Below, in pieces: positions 42,025 through 50,866 of a stretch of 64,000 nucleotides of DNA. Each line of letters begins with the position of its first letter. Position 1 is the first letter of the stretch. Under the pieces are notes generated by a model that was not told where the DNA came from, did no database searches, and worked only from the letters and a program-made list of their open reading frames with translations. The stretch is from positions 1 through 64,000 of IMG/VR virus record IMGVR_UViG_3300034062_004313. One strand, given 5' to 3'. Position numbers and translations under genes: made by a program. The stretch is from a virus.

Positions 42025-42818
42025 TTTTCTGGATTTAATTCTTTTACATTTTTAAAATCAGATTCTTCAAACTTTTTCAATCTTCCTAAATAATAATGTC
42101 CTTTAAGTCCACTATATTCATTCTCAAGATTCTTTTTATACTTAGTCCATGTAGGAAGAGTATATTTAGAGAATGTTCCTGTATTAATCTCTGCAAGCAT
42201 TTTAACAGGAAGGAATTCTTTCCACACCTTCTGATGCAATTCTTCATCTGCATATAATAAACATACTAAATGATACTCTCCTGTATCTGGAATATCCTTC
42301 TTTAATCTACCTATATCTCCTTGTAATAGTTTGTCCCAATTAAGAAATATATTAGCTTGAGGGTCTTTCATGTTCCTATTCAGGAGCATTTTTCTTAAAT
42401 GTAGCACTTCTTCTTCTCCCTTACGTGCTATATGATATTCTTTATCTCCTATTATTTCTTTATTGGTTGGTTTTCCATCAACCCATACAACATTTTCGAA
42501 TTGTTTAAAGCTATCCCATAAATCGTCTTCTGTATTAGCAGGTTGTGTATCTCCTACACAATTGATATACTTTTTTATACCAGATTTATATTCAATATTC
42601 TCATCAGAAATGTATATAGTATACTTATAAATTTCATCTGATAAATCTTGAAGATATATATCTATCCTAGCATGGTTTACACCATTTCTTTCCCAAGTGT
42701 AAGGTTTAAAATCTTCTGGATATTCTCCTGTAAGTTGTTCTATTTCTTCTTCGTCAATATTTATTCCAACAATCTTCATTTTTTGGAATCCTGTTTTCAA
42801 ATGACTATAATCGTTCAT
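42012..42818 (-). CDS. Unknown conserved-looking phage protein
   Basis: 268 residues. Beta-rich N-terminal half with an LQDL...TIYI segment, an EDDLWDSFKQFENVVWVDGK stretch, then a helical half (VCLLYADEELHQKVWKEFLP, TGTFSKYTLPTWTKYKKNLE). Resembles uncharacterised proteins next to replication genes in large phages, but no domain can be named. A possible partner of the SSB-like protein is speculative. Confidence 0.55.
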   Translation of the reverse strand: MNDYSHLKTGFQKMKIVGINIDEEEIEQLTGEYPEDFKPYTWERNGVNHARIDIYLQDLSDEIYKYTIYISDENIEYKSGIKKYINCVGDTQPANTEDDLWDSFKQFENVVWVDGKPTNKEIIGDKEYHIARKGEEEVLHLRKMLLNRNMKDPQANIFLNWDKLLQGDIGRLKKDIPDTGEYHLVCLLYADEELHQKVWKEFLPVKMLAEINTGTFSKYTLPTWTKYKKNLENEYSGLKGHYYLGRLKKFEESDFKNVKELNPEKWEY

Positions 42819-43089
42819 CTTTACGTTTTTTCATTTGTTCATTTAATAATTCTCTTAGTAAATTAGTGTTGATTTCTTCTAAATAAAAACTCGGAAAACT
42901 TTCTGGAATTCCATATTCATCAAAACAATACGCTCTACCATTTTCATCTAAGAAACAAAGTTCATCTTTAATTTCTCCTTTAACAATCTTAATTCTTAAT
43001 TCTAACAAAGAAGTGGAACAATACTCACCATATAATTCCCTATCAGGAAATGTATATATCTTTTGAGTTTTAACTTTATAATCACTCAT
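42805..43089 (-). CDS. Unknown small protein
   Basis: 94 residues; two Cys (EYCSTSLLELRIKIVKGEIK, then DELCFLDENGRAYCFDEYG) near the middle, basic end. Overlaps both neighbours. Not recognised. Confidence 0.5.
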   Translation of the reverse strand: MSDYKVKTQKIYTFPDRELYGEYCSTSLLELRIKIVKGEIKDELCFLDENGRAYCFDEYGIPESFPSFYLEEINTNLLRELLNEQMKKRKDERL

Positions 43090-43483
43090 ATTTCTTTTTT
43101 AAGTTTTCTAACAAGGTTCTTTCTCGTTTCTCTTGAGCTTCTTTTCTATTTTTAGCTGCTAATTTAGCACTTTCACTCCTTTTCTTATCTAAATCCAATC
43201 TTTTTTGAAGCTCTTCATCTGTTTCCCATCTGTAAACAGTAATTTCTAAATCTTTATCACCATCATAACCATATTTAATACCCATTTCTATTTTTGCATA
43301 TTCTTCGAATGGTGTACAATATACTGATTTTTGTATTATATCACATGCTTCTTTAAGTCTATCTTTTATTCCTAATATATTTTTAGCTACTTCTTCAATA
43401 TCTCCATAGAGTAAATTAAAATCTAAATAGATATATGGAACATCTCTTATTTGTACTAATTGTTTATTTATATTTTTGTCCAT
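43082..43483 (-). CDS. Unknown protein with charged C-terminal helix
   Basis: 133 residues; the last 50 are strongly charged and helical (DLDKKRSESAKLAAKNRKEA, continuing to a KKKYE-like end). Not recognised. Confidence 0.5.
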   Translation of the reverse strand: MDKNINKQLVQIRDVPYIYLDFNLLYGDIEEVAKNILGIKDRLKEACDIIQKSVYCTPFEEYAKIEMGIKYGYDGDKDLEITVYRWETDEELQKRLDLDKKRSESAKLAAKNRKEAQEKRERTLLENLKKKYE

Positions 43484-43895
43484 ACCAAATTAAGAATTGA
43501 TTAATTGCATGTACTAACTTTTCTTTATTATTATCTGTATCTTCAAAAGCTTCCCACATAGCTAAGTGTACATCATTAGTTTCAGTTCCTAATATAAAAT
43601 TTTCAATAGATTTAATTTGAATAAACCTATTTATTTTTAAATAAACTTCCATAATCCAATTCCAGTCTGAATGAAATTTTAAATCTTCTAATAATATCAT
43701 ATATCTTAAAATTACTTCTCCACTTTCAAAATGATTTATTTTACTAGTTAATTCTTTAGAAAAAGGAGTTTTAAATAAAGATGTGTCTATTTTATACATT
43801 AAATTTGAACTTTCAGGATATGCTCTAATATATTTCATATCCTTTAAAAATTCAGCACATCTTTTATTAAATTCTATTATTTCTTCTTTATTCAT
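43464..43895 (-). CDS. Unknown helical protein
   Basis: 143 residues, mostly helical, with an aromatic/Trp end (NQFLIWYGQKYK). Overlaps neighbours by 20 nt. Not recognised. Confidence 0.5.
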   Translation of the reverse strand: MNKEEIIEFNKRCAEFLKDMKYIRAYPESSNLMYKIDTSLFKTPFSKELTSKINHFESGEVILRYMILLEDLKFHSDWNWIMEVYLKINRFIQIKSIENFILGTETNDVHLAMWEAFEDTDNNKEKLVHAINQFLIWYGQKYK

Positions 43896-44153
43896 TTACT
43901 TAATCTTTAAATGAAAATTTCCATTATATAATATTTTTGCTTGTTTTGGTAATGGTTTATAACTATCTGATGTATATAATGTAGGATATTCAGAATTCAT
44001 TAACCAAGTAGGTTCTACATCAATTCCAATTATATCTTTAACCCATTCTCTACAGGTTTCTATACTATCTGCTGCTGTAACTATAACAAAATGAGATTTA
44101 TAATCAGGAAAAGAACCTTCTCCTTTATATTCACTTACATATATTTTGTTCAT
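43896..44153 (-). CDS. Unknown small protein
   Basis: 85 residues. IYVSEYKGEGSFPDYKSHFV, then IVTAADSIETCREWVKDIIG, matches a small alpha/beta phage fold of unknown function. One nt from the upstream gene. Confidence 0.5.
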   Translation of the reverse strand: MNKIYVSEYKGEGSFPDYKSHFVIVTAADSIETCREWVKDIIGIDVEPTWLMNSEYPTLYTSDSYKPLPKQAKILYNGNFHLKIK

Positions 44154-44347
44154 ACTTCTATTTCTGCTTTTTGCATTATTAAGAATAATTCATTCGATTT
44201 CTTAACTATATAATCTTCTATATCAGTAAGATTACTATAACAATATGTACCATCATCTTTAAAAAGCATCATATCAGCTTCAAGATTTTGTAATAAATTT
44301 GTATATGATTCTTTTAGTAACAATAAATTTTTAAGTTTCTCTGTCAT
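44150..44347 (-). CDS. Small coiled-coil protein
   Basis: 65 residues, helical (LLLLKESYTNLLQNLEADMM). Function unknown. Confidence 0.5.
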   Translation of the reverse strand: MTEKLKNLLLLKESYTNLLQNLEADMMLFKDDGTYCYSNLTDIEDYIVKKSNELFLIMQKAEIEV

Positions 44348-44514
44348 ATTTCTTTTTTAGGTAAATTATTAAATAATAAAGTTAGTATACTGGACATAAA
44401 CATACCAATACCTAACATATTAACTTCCAATGAATTTTTAATAAAAATCATTAGTATTGCAGAAAGAATTAATATAGAAATATTTACTACATTAGTTATA
44501 TCTTTACTTGTCAT
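44344..44514 (-). CDS. Two-segment membrane microprotein (56 aa)
   Basis: 56 residues with two hydrophobic spans (about 9-26 and 33-48) and a charged end (LPKKEI), so likely an inner-membrane hairpin. ATGA overlap with the next gene (44347-44344) and overlap of 11 nt with the upstream gene. Could affect host membrane functions or superinfection; unproven. Confidence 0.6.
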   Translation of the reverse strand: MTSKDITNVVNISILILSAILMIFIKNSLEVNMLGIGMFMSSILTLLFNNLPKKEI

Positions 44515-44833
44515 AATTTACTTCTATTTTTGAATTAATTATTTTTCTTAATACTATACATCTTTGTTCTTGTCTTTCAACAGCAAGTTGCCACATTATT
44601 ATTTCCTTCTTTAATTCTAATATCTTGCTTTCATATCCTGCATTAGAAGTTCTTTGCATACTTAAAGAATCTTCATATGCTTCTTTACTTATCATTCTTT
44701 CAGCTTGCCATTTAGCACCTTCAATAAATGAAGAGCTAAAACCATAGAAATTACCAACTTTTGAAGTAAATTCCTTATTTAGTTCTTTATTAGCATAATT
44801 TCCAGCAGCTTCTTCAAGTTCTTTGTTTATCAT
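44504..44833 (-). CDS. Unknown helical protein
   Basis: 109 residues, largely helical with a coiled-coil-like C-terminal half (KILELKKEIIMWQLAVERQE, then QRCIVLRKII). ASSF..GAKW-type segment (FSSSFIEGAKWQAERM) resembles small uncharacterised phage proteins. Not recognised. Confidence 0.5.
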   Translation of the reverse strand: MINKELEEAAGNYANKELNKEFTSKVGNFYGFSSSFIEGAKWQAERMISKEAYEDSLSMQRTSNAGYESKILELKKEIIMWQLAVERQEQRCIVLRKIINSKIEVNYDK

Positions 44834-44836
44834 AAT

Positions 44837-44998
44837 TTATTTTATAATTTTACATCCATCTTTATTAGTTATACCAAAACCATTCCATAATTGATAATAG
44901 AATAAACCATTCTCTTCTTTTATGAATGGGAATATATCACTACTATATTTAGATTTATCTAATTTCATCATATTAGTATACCAAAATATTTGTATCAT
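44837..44998 (-). CDS. Small protein (53 aa)
   Basis: 53 residues, aromatic (FWYTNMMKLDKSKYSSDIFP, then FIKEENGLFYYQLW). ATGA with the upstream gene's stop (44998-44995). Not recognised. Confidence 0.6.
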   Translation of the reverse strand: MIQIFWYTNMMKLDKSKYSSDIFPFIKEENGLFYYQLWNGFGITNKDGCKIIK

Positions 44999-45204
44999 AA
45001 TTTATTTTTAAAATAATTATATACTTCTGGTATATGTTTTTTATAATAAGATTGATTTTCCATACACCATTTTTTAACTTCTTCTGATGTTTTAAATGGT
45101 TTAATATGTGATTTTCCTGATTGAATCATATTAAATAACCATTCAAGTTCATCTATAAAATCTTTAACGAGCCATCCTTCCCAAATGTGTTTATTTAGAT
45201 TCAT
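44995..45204 (-). CDS. Unknown small protein
   Basis: 69 residues with Trp-rich helix (KHIWEGWLVKDFIDELEWLF) at the start and a basic tail. ATGA overlaps both neighbours. Not recognised. Confidence 0.5.
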   Translation of the reverse strand: MNLNKHIWEGWLVKDFIDELEWLFNMIQSGKSHIKPFKTSEEVKKWCMENQSYYKKHIPEVYNYFKNKL

Positions 45205-45356
45205 TTATTTTTACTTCTCCAAAGTTTTATTGCTTCTTTTATAGTATAAAAAAAGAATTTTTCTGAATTTATATTTATGCATCCATTTCTATATTTATAA
45301 GCATAAATATCTTTTCTTATTTTAGTTTTACTAATTGGTTCTTCAAATAAAATCAT
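45201..45356 (-). CDS. Small basic protein (51 aa)
   Basis: 51 residues, basic with aromatic cluster (SEKFFFYTIKEAIKLWRSKN). Begins 11 nt after the terminator hairpin and overlaps the next gene by ATGA (45204-45201). Not recognised. Confidence 0.6.
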   Translation of the reverse strand: MILFEEPISKTKIRKDIYAYKYRNGCININSEKFFFYTIKEAIKLWRSKNK

Positions 45357-45366
45357 AATTAAAAAA

Positions 45367-45388
45367 CCCCCTGTATTTCTACAGAGGG
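45367..45388 (-). terminator. Rho-independent terminator after the SSB-like gene
   Basis: On the - strand, CCCTCTGTA pairs with TACAGGGGG across a GAAA tetraloop, followed by TTTTTTAATT. Eighteen nt after the SSB-like stop. Its tetraloop and T run make it one of the strongest terminators in the window. Confidence 0.85.
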
Positions 45389-45405
45389 CTTTATTTTGAG
45401 GTTAA

Positions 45406-46221
45406 TTAATCTTCATCCTTTACACTATCCCAATCAACAGGATAGTCATCGGGAGCATCTTCATCTTCTTCCTTCTTCACTTCAACTGGTTTTGTTATAT
45501 ACCATTCAAAGTATTCTTGGAAAGCTTTATCCAATGCTACAATTTTCTCATTATCTTCTGCTGAAATAGGTTCTCCAAGCTTATAAACTGGTACACTAAA
45601 TTTCATTGCATCATTACTTCTTATAGTAGACTTATTGATTTCAATCCAATTGTCATAGAGTTTATCACTATATACTTGTGTGAAACCAAACCATCCGGCA
45701 ATACGGTCTTCAAAATCCTTGCTCTTCAAATCTACACCACCTGAAAGTTGACTTCCCTTCAATTGAAGGTTCCAAATTTCAAATTCTCCTTCATTATCCA
45801 CTACAATATAAACAGATTGATGCCTTTTAACAGAGAGAGATTTAAGTTTATCCTTCACCTTTGAAGAATCTCCAGCTTTAAATTCATATAGTTTACCATC
45901 CTTATTACGTATAGTAACTACCATATTCTTATCACCTTCTGAAAAACGCCTGTTCCTAACTTCATTACTCCATGCACCCTGTTTAGTAGTTTCATTATAC
46001 CCTTTAAAATTAAAGGTGTCAGGTTCAATCACTGCAAACCTAAATGGTAGCTTTACAGGAACGTTTTCTTCTGTCACTTTATCATAAAAAGTGAAATTAC
46101 CACCAACTAATTTCTTAATTTCATCACCATCACTGTCTGTTGTAATCTTGTAAACGCTTTTCCATTGCAAATACTTTTTACATGGACTTTCTTTAATGTT
46201 ACTGCTTGTTGTTTTACTCAT
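45406..46221 (-). CDS. Putative single-stranded DNA-binding protein
   Basis: 271 residues. An N-terminal LQWKSVYKITTDSDGDEIKK strand region, beta-rich middle with aromatic and basic residues (NFTFYDKVTEENVPVKLPFR; HQSVYIVVDNEGEFEIWNLQ) and an intrinsically acidic tail (KKEEDEDAPDDYPVDWDSVK, then DED) are the layout of phage SSBs (OB-like core plus acidic tail that binds partners). It is followed by a strong terminator, as expected for a high-level product. Position near the UvsW-like helicase fits. No sequence motif is diagnostic, so this is an inference from layout. Confidence 0.5.
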   Translation of the reverse strand: MSKTTSSNIKESPCKKYLQWKSVYKITTDSDGDEIKKLVGGNFTFYDKVTEENVPVKLPFRFAVIEPDTFNFKGYNETTKQGAWSNEVRNRRFSEGDKNMVVTIRNKDGKLYEFKAGDSSKVKDKLKSLSVKRHQSVYIVVDNEGEFEIWNLQLKGSQLSGGVDLKSKDFEDRIAGWFGFTQVYSDKLYDNWIEINKSTIRSNDAMKFSVPVYKLGEPISAEDNEKIVALDKAFQEYFEWYITKPVEVKKEEDEDAPDDYPVDWDSVKDED

Positions 46222-46239
46222 TCTATTTTTGTTTAATTG

Positions 46240-46404
46240 TTAATACTTACTTAAATCTATTTCTTTAACTGTTTTATCTAAAGTTAATTTAGCTTCTTTA
46301 ATTTCAAATTGTTCTATTATTTTATCTTTAATATCATCATATATTTCTAAAACTTCTCGTAAGCTATAAGAACTATCAGGAACTAAAACTATTTCTATTT
46401 TCAT
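46240..46404 (-). CDS. Small acidic/helical protein (54 aa)
   Basis: 54 residues (MKIEIVLVPDSSYSLREVLE, then IYDDIKDKII). Overlaps the upstream stop as ATGA (46404-46401). Not recognised. Confidence 0.6.
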   Translation of the reverse strand: MKIEIVLVPDSSYSLREVLEIYDDIKDKIIEQFEIKEAKLTLDKTVKEIDLSKY

Positions 46405-46937
46405 TTTACTTGATATTTAACTCCACGACAAATAAAATAGTTAATCGTCCTTGGGTCTACTAAACGATTTCTTGTATCATAATCTTTAGATGGGTCTTTT
46501 GCAATTTGCATATCTACAAAATGTAACCTACTATTAACATCAAGGCTACCAAAATGACGACCAACCATTAATCTTTCTTCTCCTTCTAATGCTCTTTTAA
46601 CAGTGGCTTTGAATGCTTTTTCAACATCTTTAGGAGCAGTGTTATTATGAGTATTCATAATTTCCAAAAGTACATCTTTAGCATCTACCTTTTTGTTAAA
46701 ATTAACTGTAATTGCCACTGCTGTACATGTCATAAATTTCTCAATAACTTCTGTTCTTGAAAGAGTTTCTGTTTTTTCAAATTCAGATGCAGAAGAAAGA
46801 AAACTTTCTGCATATCCTTTATTCACTTCAATTTCTTCACCATCATCATTTTTCAAAATAACTTGATTTCCATTAACTGTTTTTACGGTGTAAAATTGCG
46901 TTTCTGACGCTACATCACCAATTTTAATTGTTTTCAT
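46401..46937 (-). CDS. Unknown conserved-looking protein
   Basis: 178 residues: small beta-barrel-like N-terminus (IGDVASETQFYTVKTVNGNQ), then a helical region and a C-terminal RHFGSLDVNSRLHFVDMQIA stretch ending with DYDTRNRLVDPRTINYFICR. Reminds me of proteins encoded next to SSB in Bacteroidota phages; function not known. Confidence 0.55.
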   Translation of the reverse strand: MKTIKIGDVASETQFYTVKTVNGNQVILKNDDGEEIEVNKGYAESFLSSASEFEKTETLSRTEVIEKFMTCTAVAITVNFNKKVDAKDVLLEIMNTHNNTAPKDVEKAFKATVKRALEGEERLMVGRHFGSLDVNSRLHFVDMQIAKDPSKDYDTRNRLVDPRTINYFICRGVKYQVK

Positions 46938-46943
46938 ATTTAC

Positions 46944-47783
46944 TTATTTGTTTAAAACTTTTTTATAAAATCCTGTACTTACATCTTTCTTTTCAATTAC
47001 ATTCTTAGTATATGTATTTAATGCTTCTGTACGAACTGTCATAGACATTTTCAATCCAGCACCTGTTCCATCATAACTTTGTGTATTACTTCTATCAATT
47101 TTCAGATTTTGAATAGATTCTTCAACATCTTGTGTTGTACCTACAAAAGTAATTGTAAAATTCTTACTATTAAGTTCTTCTATCAATTTTGACACATCAT
47201 TAGCAGAATATACTATTGAGTGATTATTCTTACCATCAGTAATAATACTAACTATAATCTTTTCATTTTCAGGAATATCTTTTAAATCATTTAATGTCAT
47301 TCCTACAGCATCATATAATGCTGTCATGTTATCTGTTACAATTTTCTTAAATTTTGGAGTTTTAGATAGGCGATATGTATAATTATCTACTACTGTATGA
47401 AATGTTCTTAACGTGTAAGTATAATTTACATCCTTAGTATTTAATACTTTTTCAATATCACTTTTAACCATTTCATTTGCAGCAAATATTTTACTATCAC
47501 TATCACCCTTTGTAAATCCATCATCCATACTTCCACTTCTATCTACAATATTAACAATATGAATTGTAGGAATATCTTTTACTTTAGTCTTTTTATTAGA
47601 TTTTTGTAAATAATCATCTACTTTTTGTAAATAATTATCTACTTTTTGTTTTGCATCTTCAAAAGGATATTCATTTTTTGTTTTAAAGTAATTCTTTAAA
47701 AATTCTACTGTTAATCCTTCTCTTTGAGCTAGTACTTCTTTTCTTTGTTTGTTTGCTTTTGTAAATTGATTTTTGTTTACCAT
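46944..47783 (-). CDS. VWA (von Willebrand factor A) domain protein
   Basis: 279 residues. After a helical basic N-terminus, the VWA fold begins at about residue 71 with IHIVNIVDRSGSMDDGF (MIDAS DxSxS at 81-85), followed by DNMTALYDAVGMTL (MIDAS Thr) and IVSIITDGKNNHS (MIDAS Asp, about 165-175). All metal-dependent adhesion-site residues appear present. VWA proteins act in protein-complex assembly, often with MoxR-type ATPases; none is seen nearby. Its role in a phage is unknown. Confidence 0.78.
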   Translation of the reverse strand: MVNKNQFTKANKQRKEVLAQREGLTVEFLKNYFKTKNEYPFEDAKQKVDNYLQKVDDYLQKSNKKTKVKDIPTIHIVNIVDRSGSMDDGFTKGDSDSKIFAANEMVKSDIEKVLNTKDVNYTYTLRTFHTVVDNYTYRLSKTPKFKKIVTDNMTALYDAVGMTLNDLKDIPENEKIIVSIITDGKNNHSIVYSANDVSKLIEELNSKNFTITFVGTTQDVEESIQNLKIDRSNTQSYDGTGAGLKMSMTVRTEALNTYTKNVIEKKDVSTGFYKKVLNK

Positions 47784-47910
47784 ATAATCGTTTTAATAAT
47801 AATTTATTCTTTTCCCATTGTAACCAATAACTATTTAATTTATTTGGATTTTGCTTGTGTATCTTAATATTTATTTTATACCATCTAATTAAATTTAGTT
47901 TGGATGCCAT
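47683..47910 (-). CDS. Small basic protein overlapping the VWA gene
   Basis: 75 residues, Lys/Arg-rich throughout. The N-terminal part lies in the gap upstream of the VWA gene and overlaps the preceding 55-codon gene by 16 nt, which fits the local style; the last 100 nt overlap the VWA gene in another frame, so the C-terminal part may be fortuitous. Probably nucleic-acid binding if expressed. Confidence 0.4.
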   Translation of the reverse strand: MASKLNLIRWYKINIKIHKQNPNKLNSYWLQWEKNKLLLKRLYGKQKSIYKSKQTKKRSTSSKRRINSRIFKELL

Positions 47911-48062
47911 AATCTAATCCATTTTCGTTCTGTAAAGTTACTGAAAATAGTGTAATAAAACAAAAATATTTCACCACTTTCTTCATTTTTTTCTATGCTT
48001 GGTCTTATAGCAATTTGAATAAATGCTATAATAGCTAAAGGTATTAAGAGATATGCTAACAT
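47895..48062 (-). CDS. Membrane microprotein (55 aa)
   Basis: 55 residues with a hydrophobic N-terminal span (MLAYLLIPLAIIAFIQIAIR) and an acidic then basic/Trp-rich end (ERKWIRLWHPN), so N-terminally anchored. Start overlaps the upstream stop by 7 nt. Confidence 0.6.
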   Translation of the reverse strand: MLAYLLIPLAIIAFIQIAIRPSIEKNEESGEIFLFYYTIFSNFTERKWIRLWHPN

Positions 48063-48697
48063 TTGTATTCTTCTTTAATTATTTCTATAATTTCTTCTTT
48101 TTGAGCTTTAGTAAATAAAGGGTCTTTTAATTTTTTCCAAGTATTTAAAGGACTAAATCTGCTACCATTTGTATATATTACATAAGGTGTATTATTATAC
48201 CATTGTATTTCTTTAATAATTCCACTATTAGTTCTATCTTCCAATTTAAAAATTTCTCCGTCACTAAGACGTTTAACACTACCTATAGTCCAACGTTCTT
48301 TACAAAATCCTTCTAACCAAGCATTTATATTACTTTTATCATTTAAAATTTCATAATTCTCTTTGTATGATTCTGTTGGTTCAAGAGTTAATATTTTCCA
48401 TTCTTTCTCTTTATATTCTATCCATGTACCATCTTTAAAATTTGCATTTACTTGTTTAATAGGGTAAGTTGTAGAACCTCCTCCATCAAAGTTCCAAGAT
48501 ATAGTAACTAAATCATTAACTACCTTTTCTATACAATATTTACTATGATATTTTGTAGTAAACTTAGTACCTACAGGTACACATAATTCTTCTTTCTTCT
48601 TAGGTATATACCATTTATTTTGATACCATACTCCATTTGATATAGGATATATATTATCTGTTTCTTCAAATTCTATTCCATCTATTGTTATATTCAT
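48056..48697 (-). CDS. Unknown protein with small beta-domain repeats
   Basis: 213 residues, beta-rich: repeating WYxNxxY/W, VPVGTKFT and LSDGEIFKLEDRTNSG-type segments suggest two or three small SH3-like or Tudor-like modules and a helical basic end. Not assigned to a family. Confidence 0.5.
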   Translation of the reverse strand: MNITIDGIEFEETDNIYPISNGVWYQNKWYIPKKKEELCVPVGTKFTTKYHSKYCIEKVVNDLVTISWNFDGGGSTTYPIKQVNANFKDGTWIEYKEKEWKILTLEPTESYKENYEILNDKSNINAWLEGFCKERWTIGSVKRLSDGEIFKLEDRTNSGIIKEIQWYNNTPYVIYTNGSRFSPLNTWKKLKDPLFTKAQKEEIIEIIKEEYKC

Positions 48698-48709
48698 AAT
48701 TCAAATTTT

Positions 48710-50050
48710 TCATTTTACTCTTTCTCTTTTAATTCTTAAAATTTCTTCCCTAATATGGTTCGTATTTGAATTCCAATTGGTATTCTTTAAACACCATATT
48801 AAATAATTATCTGGAGCATCTGTAACCTTTTGTCCTTCATACTTACCAAAATTGAAATATACATTCCATTCATCAGATTTCCAAGGACGAATATGTTTTA
48901 TATCAACATCGCTTAAAAGTCTATCTTGACTATATACATTCCAATCTCCTAAACTATTCTTTTTGAATCTAATATCTTCAAGTTTTCCGAACCTATTATA
49001 ATTACCAGCTAAATCTGTTATGATACATTTTTCTTTTAAAAGATGAATTCTTGTACCTCTTCCACCTCTTTGTGTAACATTAGATAAGGAAGCTGTAGGA
49101 TTAGCATCTATAATGTGACTTATTTCAGGATAATCAAATCCAATTGCAAATATTGAAACATTAAAAACAGTTCTTATAAGTCCTGCTTTATATTGTGTTA
49201 CAATACGTTGCCTTTCTTTATCAGGCATTCCACTATATACACATGCTGAATTAGGAACTCTTGCTGCTAATGCTTGTGCTTGAGCTATACTTTTAACAAA
49301 TACTAATATAGCATTGGAATCACTATCTATAATACGATTGATAATTCTTTGTTCTATATTATTATTCTTATAAAATCTTTCTATACTATCATCTGTATAT
49401 TCTGCTCCAGTACTATTAAAAACTAATCCACCTGTATCCCAATCGAATAGTTCATATTCCAACTTGCTCCAAAATCCCTGTTTAACAATATCTTCTACTT
49501 GCATAAGATAGATAATATCTTTAAACATAGGTCTTGTAGAACCACGTTTGGTTAACATCTCCACCTTTGTATATCTGTTTCCACTAAAATCTGTTCTTTG
49601 AGCAAGTTTATATGGAGTGGCTGTTAAACCAAGTATTTTTTTAATACCACTTTCCTTTATAAACTTTCTATATTGACCTACATCTCTTGATGCTGTATGT
49701 ACTTCATCGAACAAGCAGTTTTTATAACCCATTCTTTTAAATTCAGAAGCATATTTAACAGCAGTTTGTATAGTAGCATATGTAGACTTTCCAAACTCTT
49801 TTTGTTTGAAGGAAGCAGAAAATATAGAAGCTTCACCACCAAAACCAATCATCTTTTCATAGTTTTGACCAAGAAGCTCCTTTGAAGTTGTTAAAATTAT
49901 TGTATTCCCTTCTATTTGTTTTGGAATAAGCGCACAGAGCAAACTTTTTCCAAAGGCTGTCGGGCATACCATAAGACTTTCAAAGTTCTTTTTATCAAAC
50001 TCTGAAAGTCCTATATTAACTGCTTCTTCTTGATATGGTCTTAATATCAT
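48710..50050 (-). CDS. Superfamily 2 helicase, UvsW-like
   Basis: 446 residues. Motifs: Q-like LRPYQEEAV (3-11), I CPTAFGKS (29-36), II LFDEVHTASRD (113-123), III GLTATPYKL (141-149), IV/V region with LVFVKSIAQAQALA and FAIGFDYPEI, VI QRGGRGTR (about 325-332). It would use ATP to migrate branched DNA or resolve R-loops during recombination-dependent replication, as UvsW does in T4. Works with RecA, the exonuclease and the SSB-like protein. Overlaps the next gene by 4 nt upstream. Confidence 0.87.
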   Translation of the reverse strand: MILRPYQEEAVNIGLSEFDKKNFESLMVCPTAFGKSLLCALIPKQIEGNTIILTTSKELLGQNYEKMIGFGGEASIFSASFKQKEFGKSTYATIQTAVKYASEFKRMGYKNCLFDEVHTASRDVGQYRKFIKESGIKKILGLTATPYKLAQRTDFSGNRYTKVEMLTKRGSTRPMFKDIIYLMQVEDIVKQGFWSKLEYELFDWDTGGLVFNSTGAEYTDDSIERFYKNNNIEQRIINRIIDSDSNAILVFVKSIAQAQALAARVPNSACVYSGMPDKERQRIVTQYKAGLIRTVFNVSIFAIGFDYPEISHIIDANPTASLSNVTQRGGRGTRIHLLKEKCIITDLAGNYNRFGKLEDIRFKKNSLGDWNVYSQDRLLSDVDIKHIRPWKSDEWNVYFNFGKYEGQKVTDAPDNYLIWCLKNTNWNSNTNHIREEILRIKRERVK

Positions 50051-50433
50051 TCATCCATTTTTAATGGTTTAAACTTTTCTTTTTTAATCACAATTCCTTC
50101 TTTCAACAAAGCTATACATTCTCTCTTACAATATTCGTTAAAAACAAATGCTTTATAAAAATTTTCACGCATATACCTTTTGAATGTATATTCAGCACTA
50201 TCTCCTTCTTGTATTGGAATACGTAGTATTACTGGATGTATTTTAAATTCTTCTTTCAAATATTGTATACTTTTTGCATTTTTGTATATTTCATACATAT
50301 GTTTAGCAAATCTTTTATTAAAATGGTCTTTCACACTACAATAAAGAAGAAATATTTCTACTTCTCCTATTAGTTCTCTGCCGAATGCTGCAACTCTACG
50401 ACCATCTTCTAAATATCTCTTAAAATTTTTCAT
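50047..50433 (-). CDS. Unknown basic protein
   Basis: 128 residues, basic helical protein with several Arg/Lys clusters (LEDGRRVAAFGRELIGEVEI). Coupled by ATGA to the helicase gene; may be its accessory. Not recognised. Confidence 0.5.
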   Translation of the reverse strand: MKNFKRYLEDGRRVAAFGRELIGEVEIFLLYCSVKDHFNKRFAKHMYEIYKNAKSIQYLKEEFKIHPVILRIPIQEGDSAEYTFKRYMRENFYKAFVFNEYCKRECIALLKEGIVIKKEKFKPLKMDE

Positions 50434-50666
50434 TCTTTTAAATATGCTGGTAAAATTAAATAATAACCATTTTCATAATGGTCTTTTGGTATAACATATT
50501 CTTTTAAATACATTTGTGCTTCACCTTCAGTATCAAAATTTGTTTCTTTAATACTAAATGTTTGAATTTCTTCTGTAGAAGATTCACCATTTCTAGCATA
50601 ATAATCAGTTGAAGGAACATGTACTTCTTTATAATCAAAGTAACATATTATATACTTCTTTTTCAT
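50430..50666 (-). CDS. Unknown protein
   Basis: 78 residues, beta-rich (KKKYIICYFDYKEVHVPSTD). Coupled by 4 nt on both sides. Not recognised. Confidence 0.5.
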   Translation of the reverse strand: MKKKYIICYFDYKEVHVPSTDYYARNGESSTEEIQTFSIKETNFDTEGEAQMYLKEYVIPKDHYENGYYLILPAYLKE

Positions 50667-50866
50667 GCTTCCAAATCTAATAGGTTACCAATTGTTTTTA
50701 ATGAACCTGCTAATTGTTTAGCTAAACTTATTAATGCTTCTCTTTCTAAAGATTCTAACCATATATCTTGAGTATGTTCTTGACAATCTTCAAAACAAGT
50801 TGGTGTTTTTTTATCTTCTCCATCAAACTTATCAAATATATAAATTCCGCTTAAATTTCTTCTCAT
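50663..50866 (-). CDS. Unknown small protein
   Basis: 67 residues with a Cys pair (TCFEDCQEHTQDIW) and a helical end. Coupled to both neighbours by ATGA. Not recognised. Confidence 0.5.
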   Translation of the reverse strand: MRRNLSGIYIFDKFDGEDKKTPTCFEDCQEHTQDIWLESLEREALISLAKQLAGSLKTIGNLLDLEA

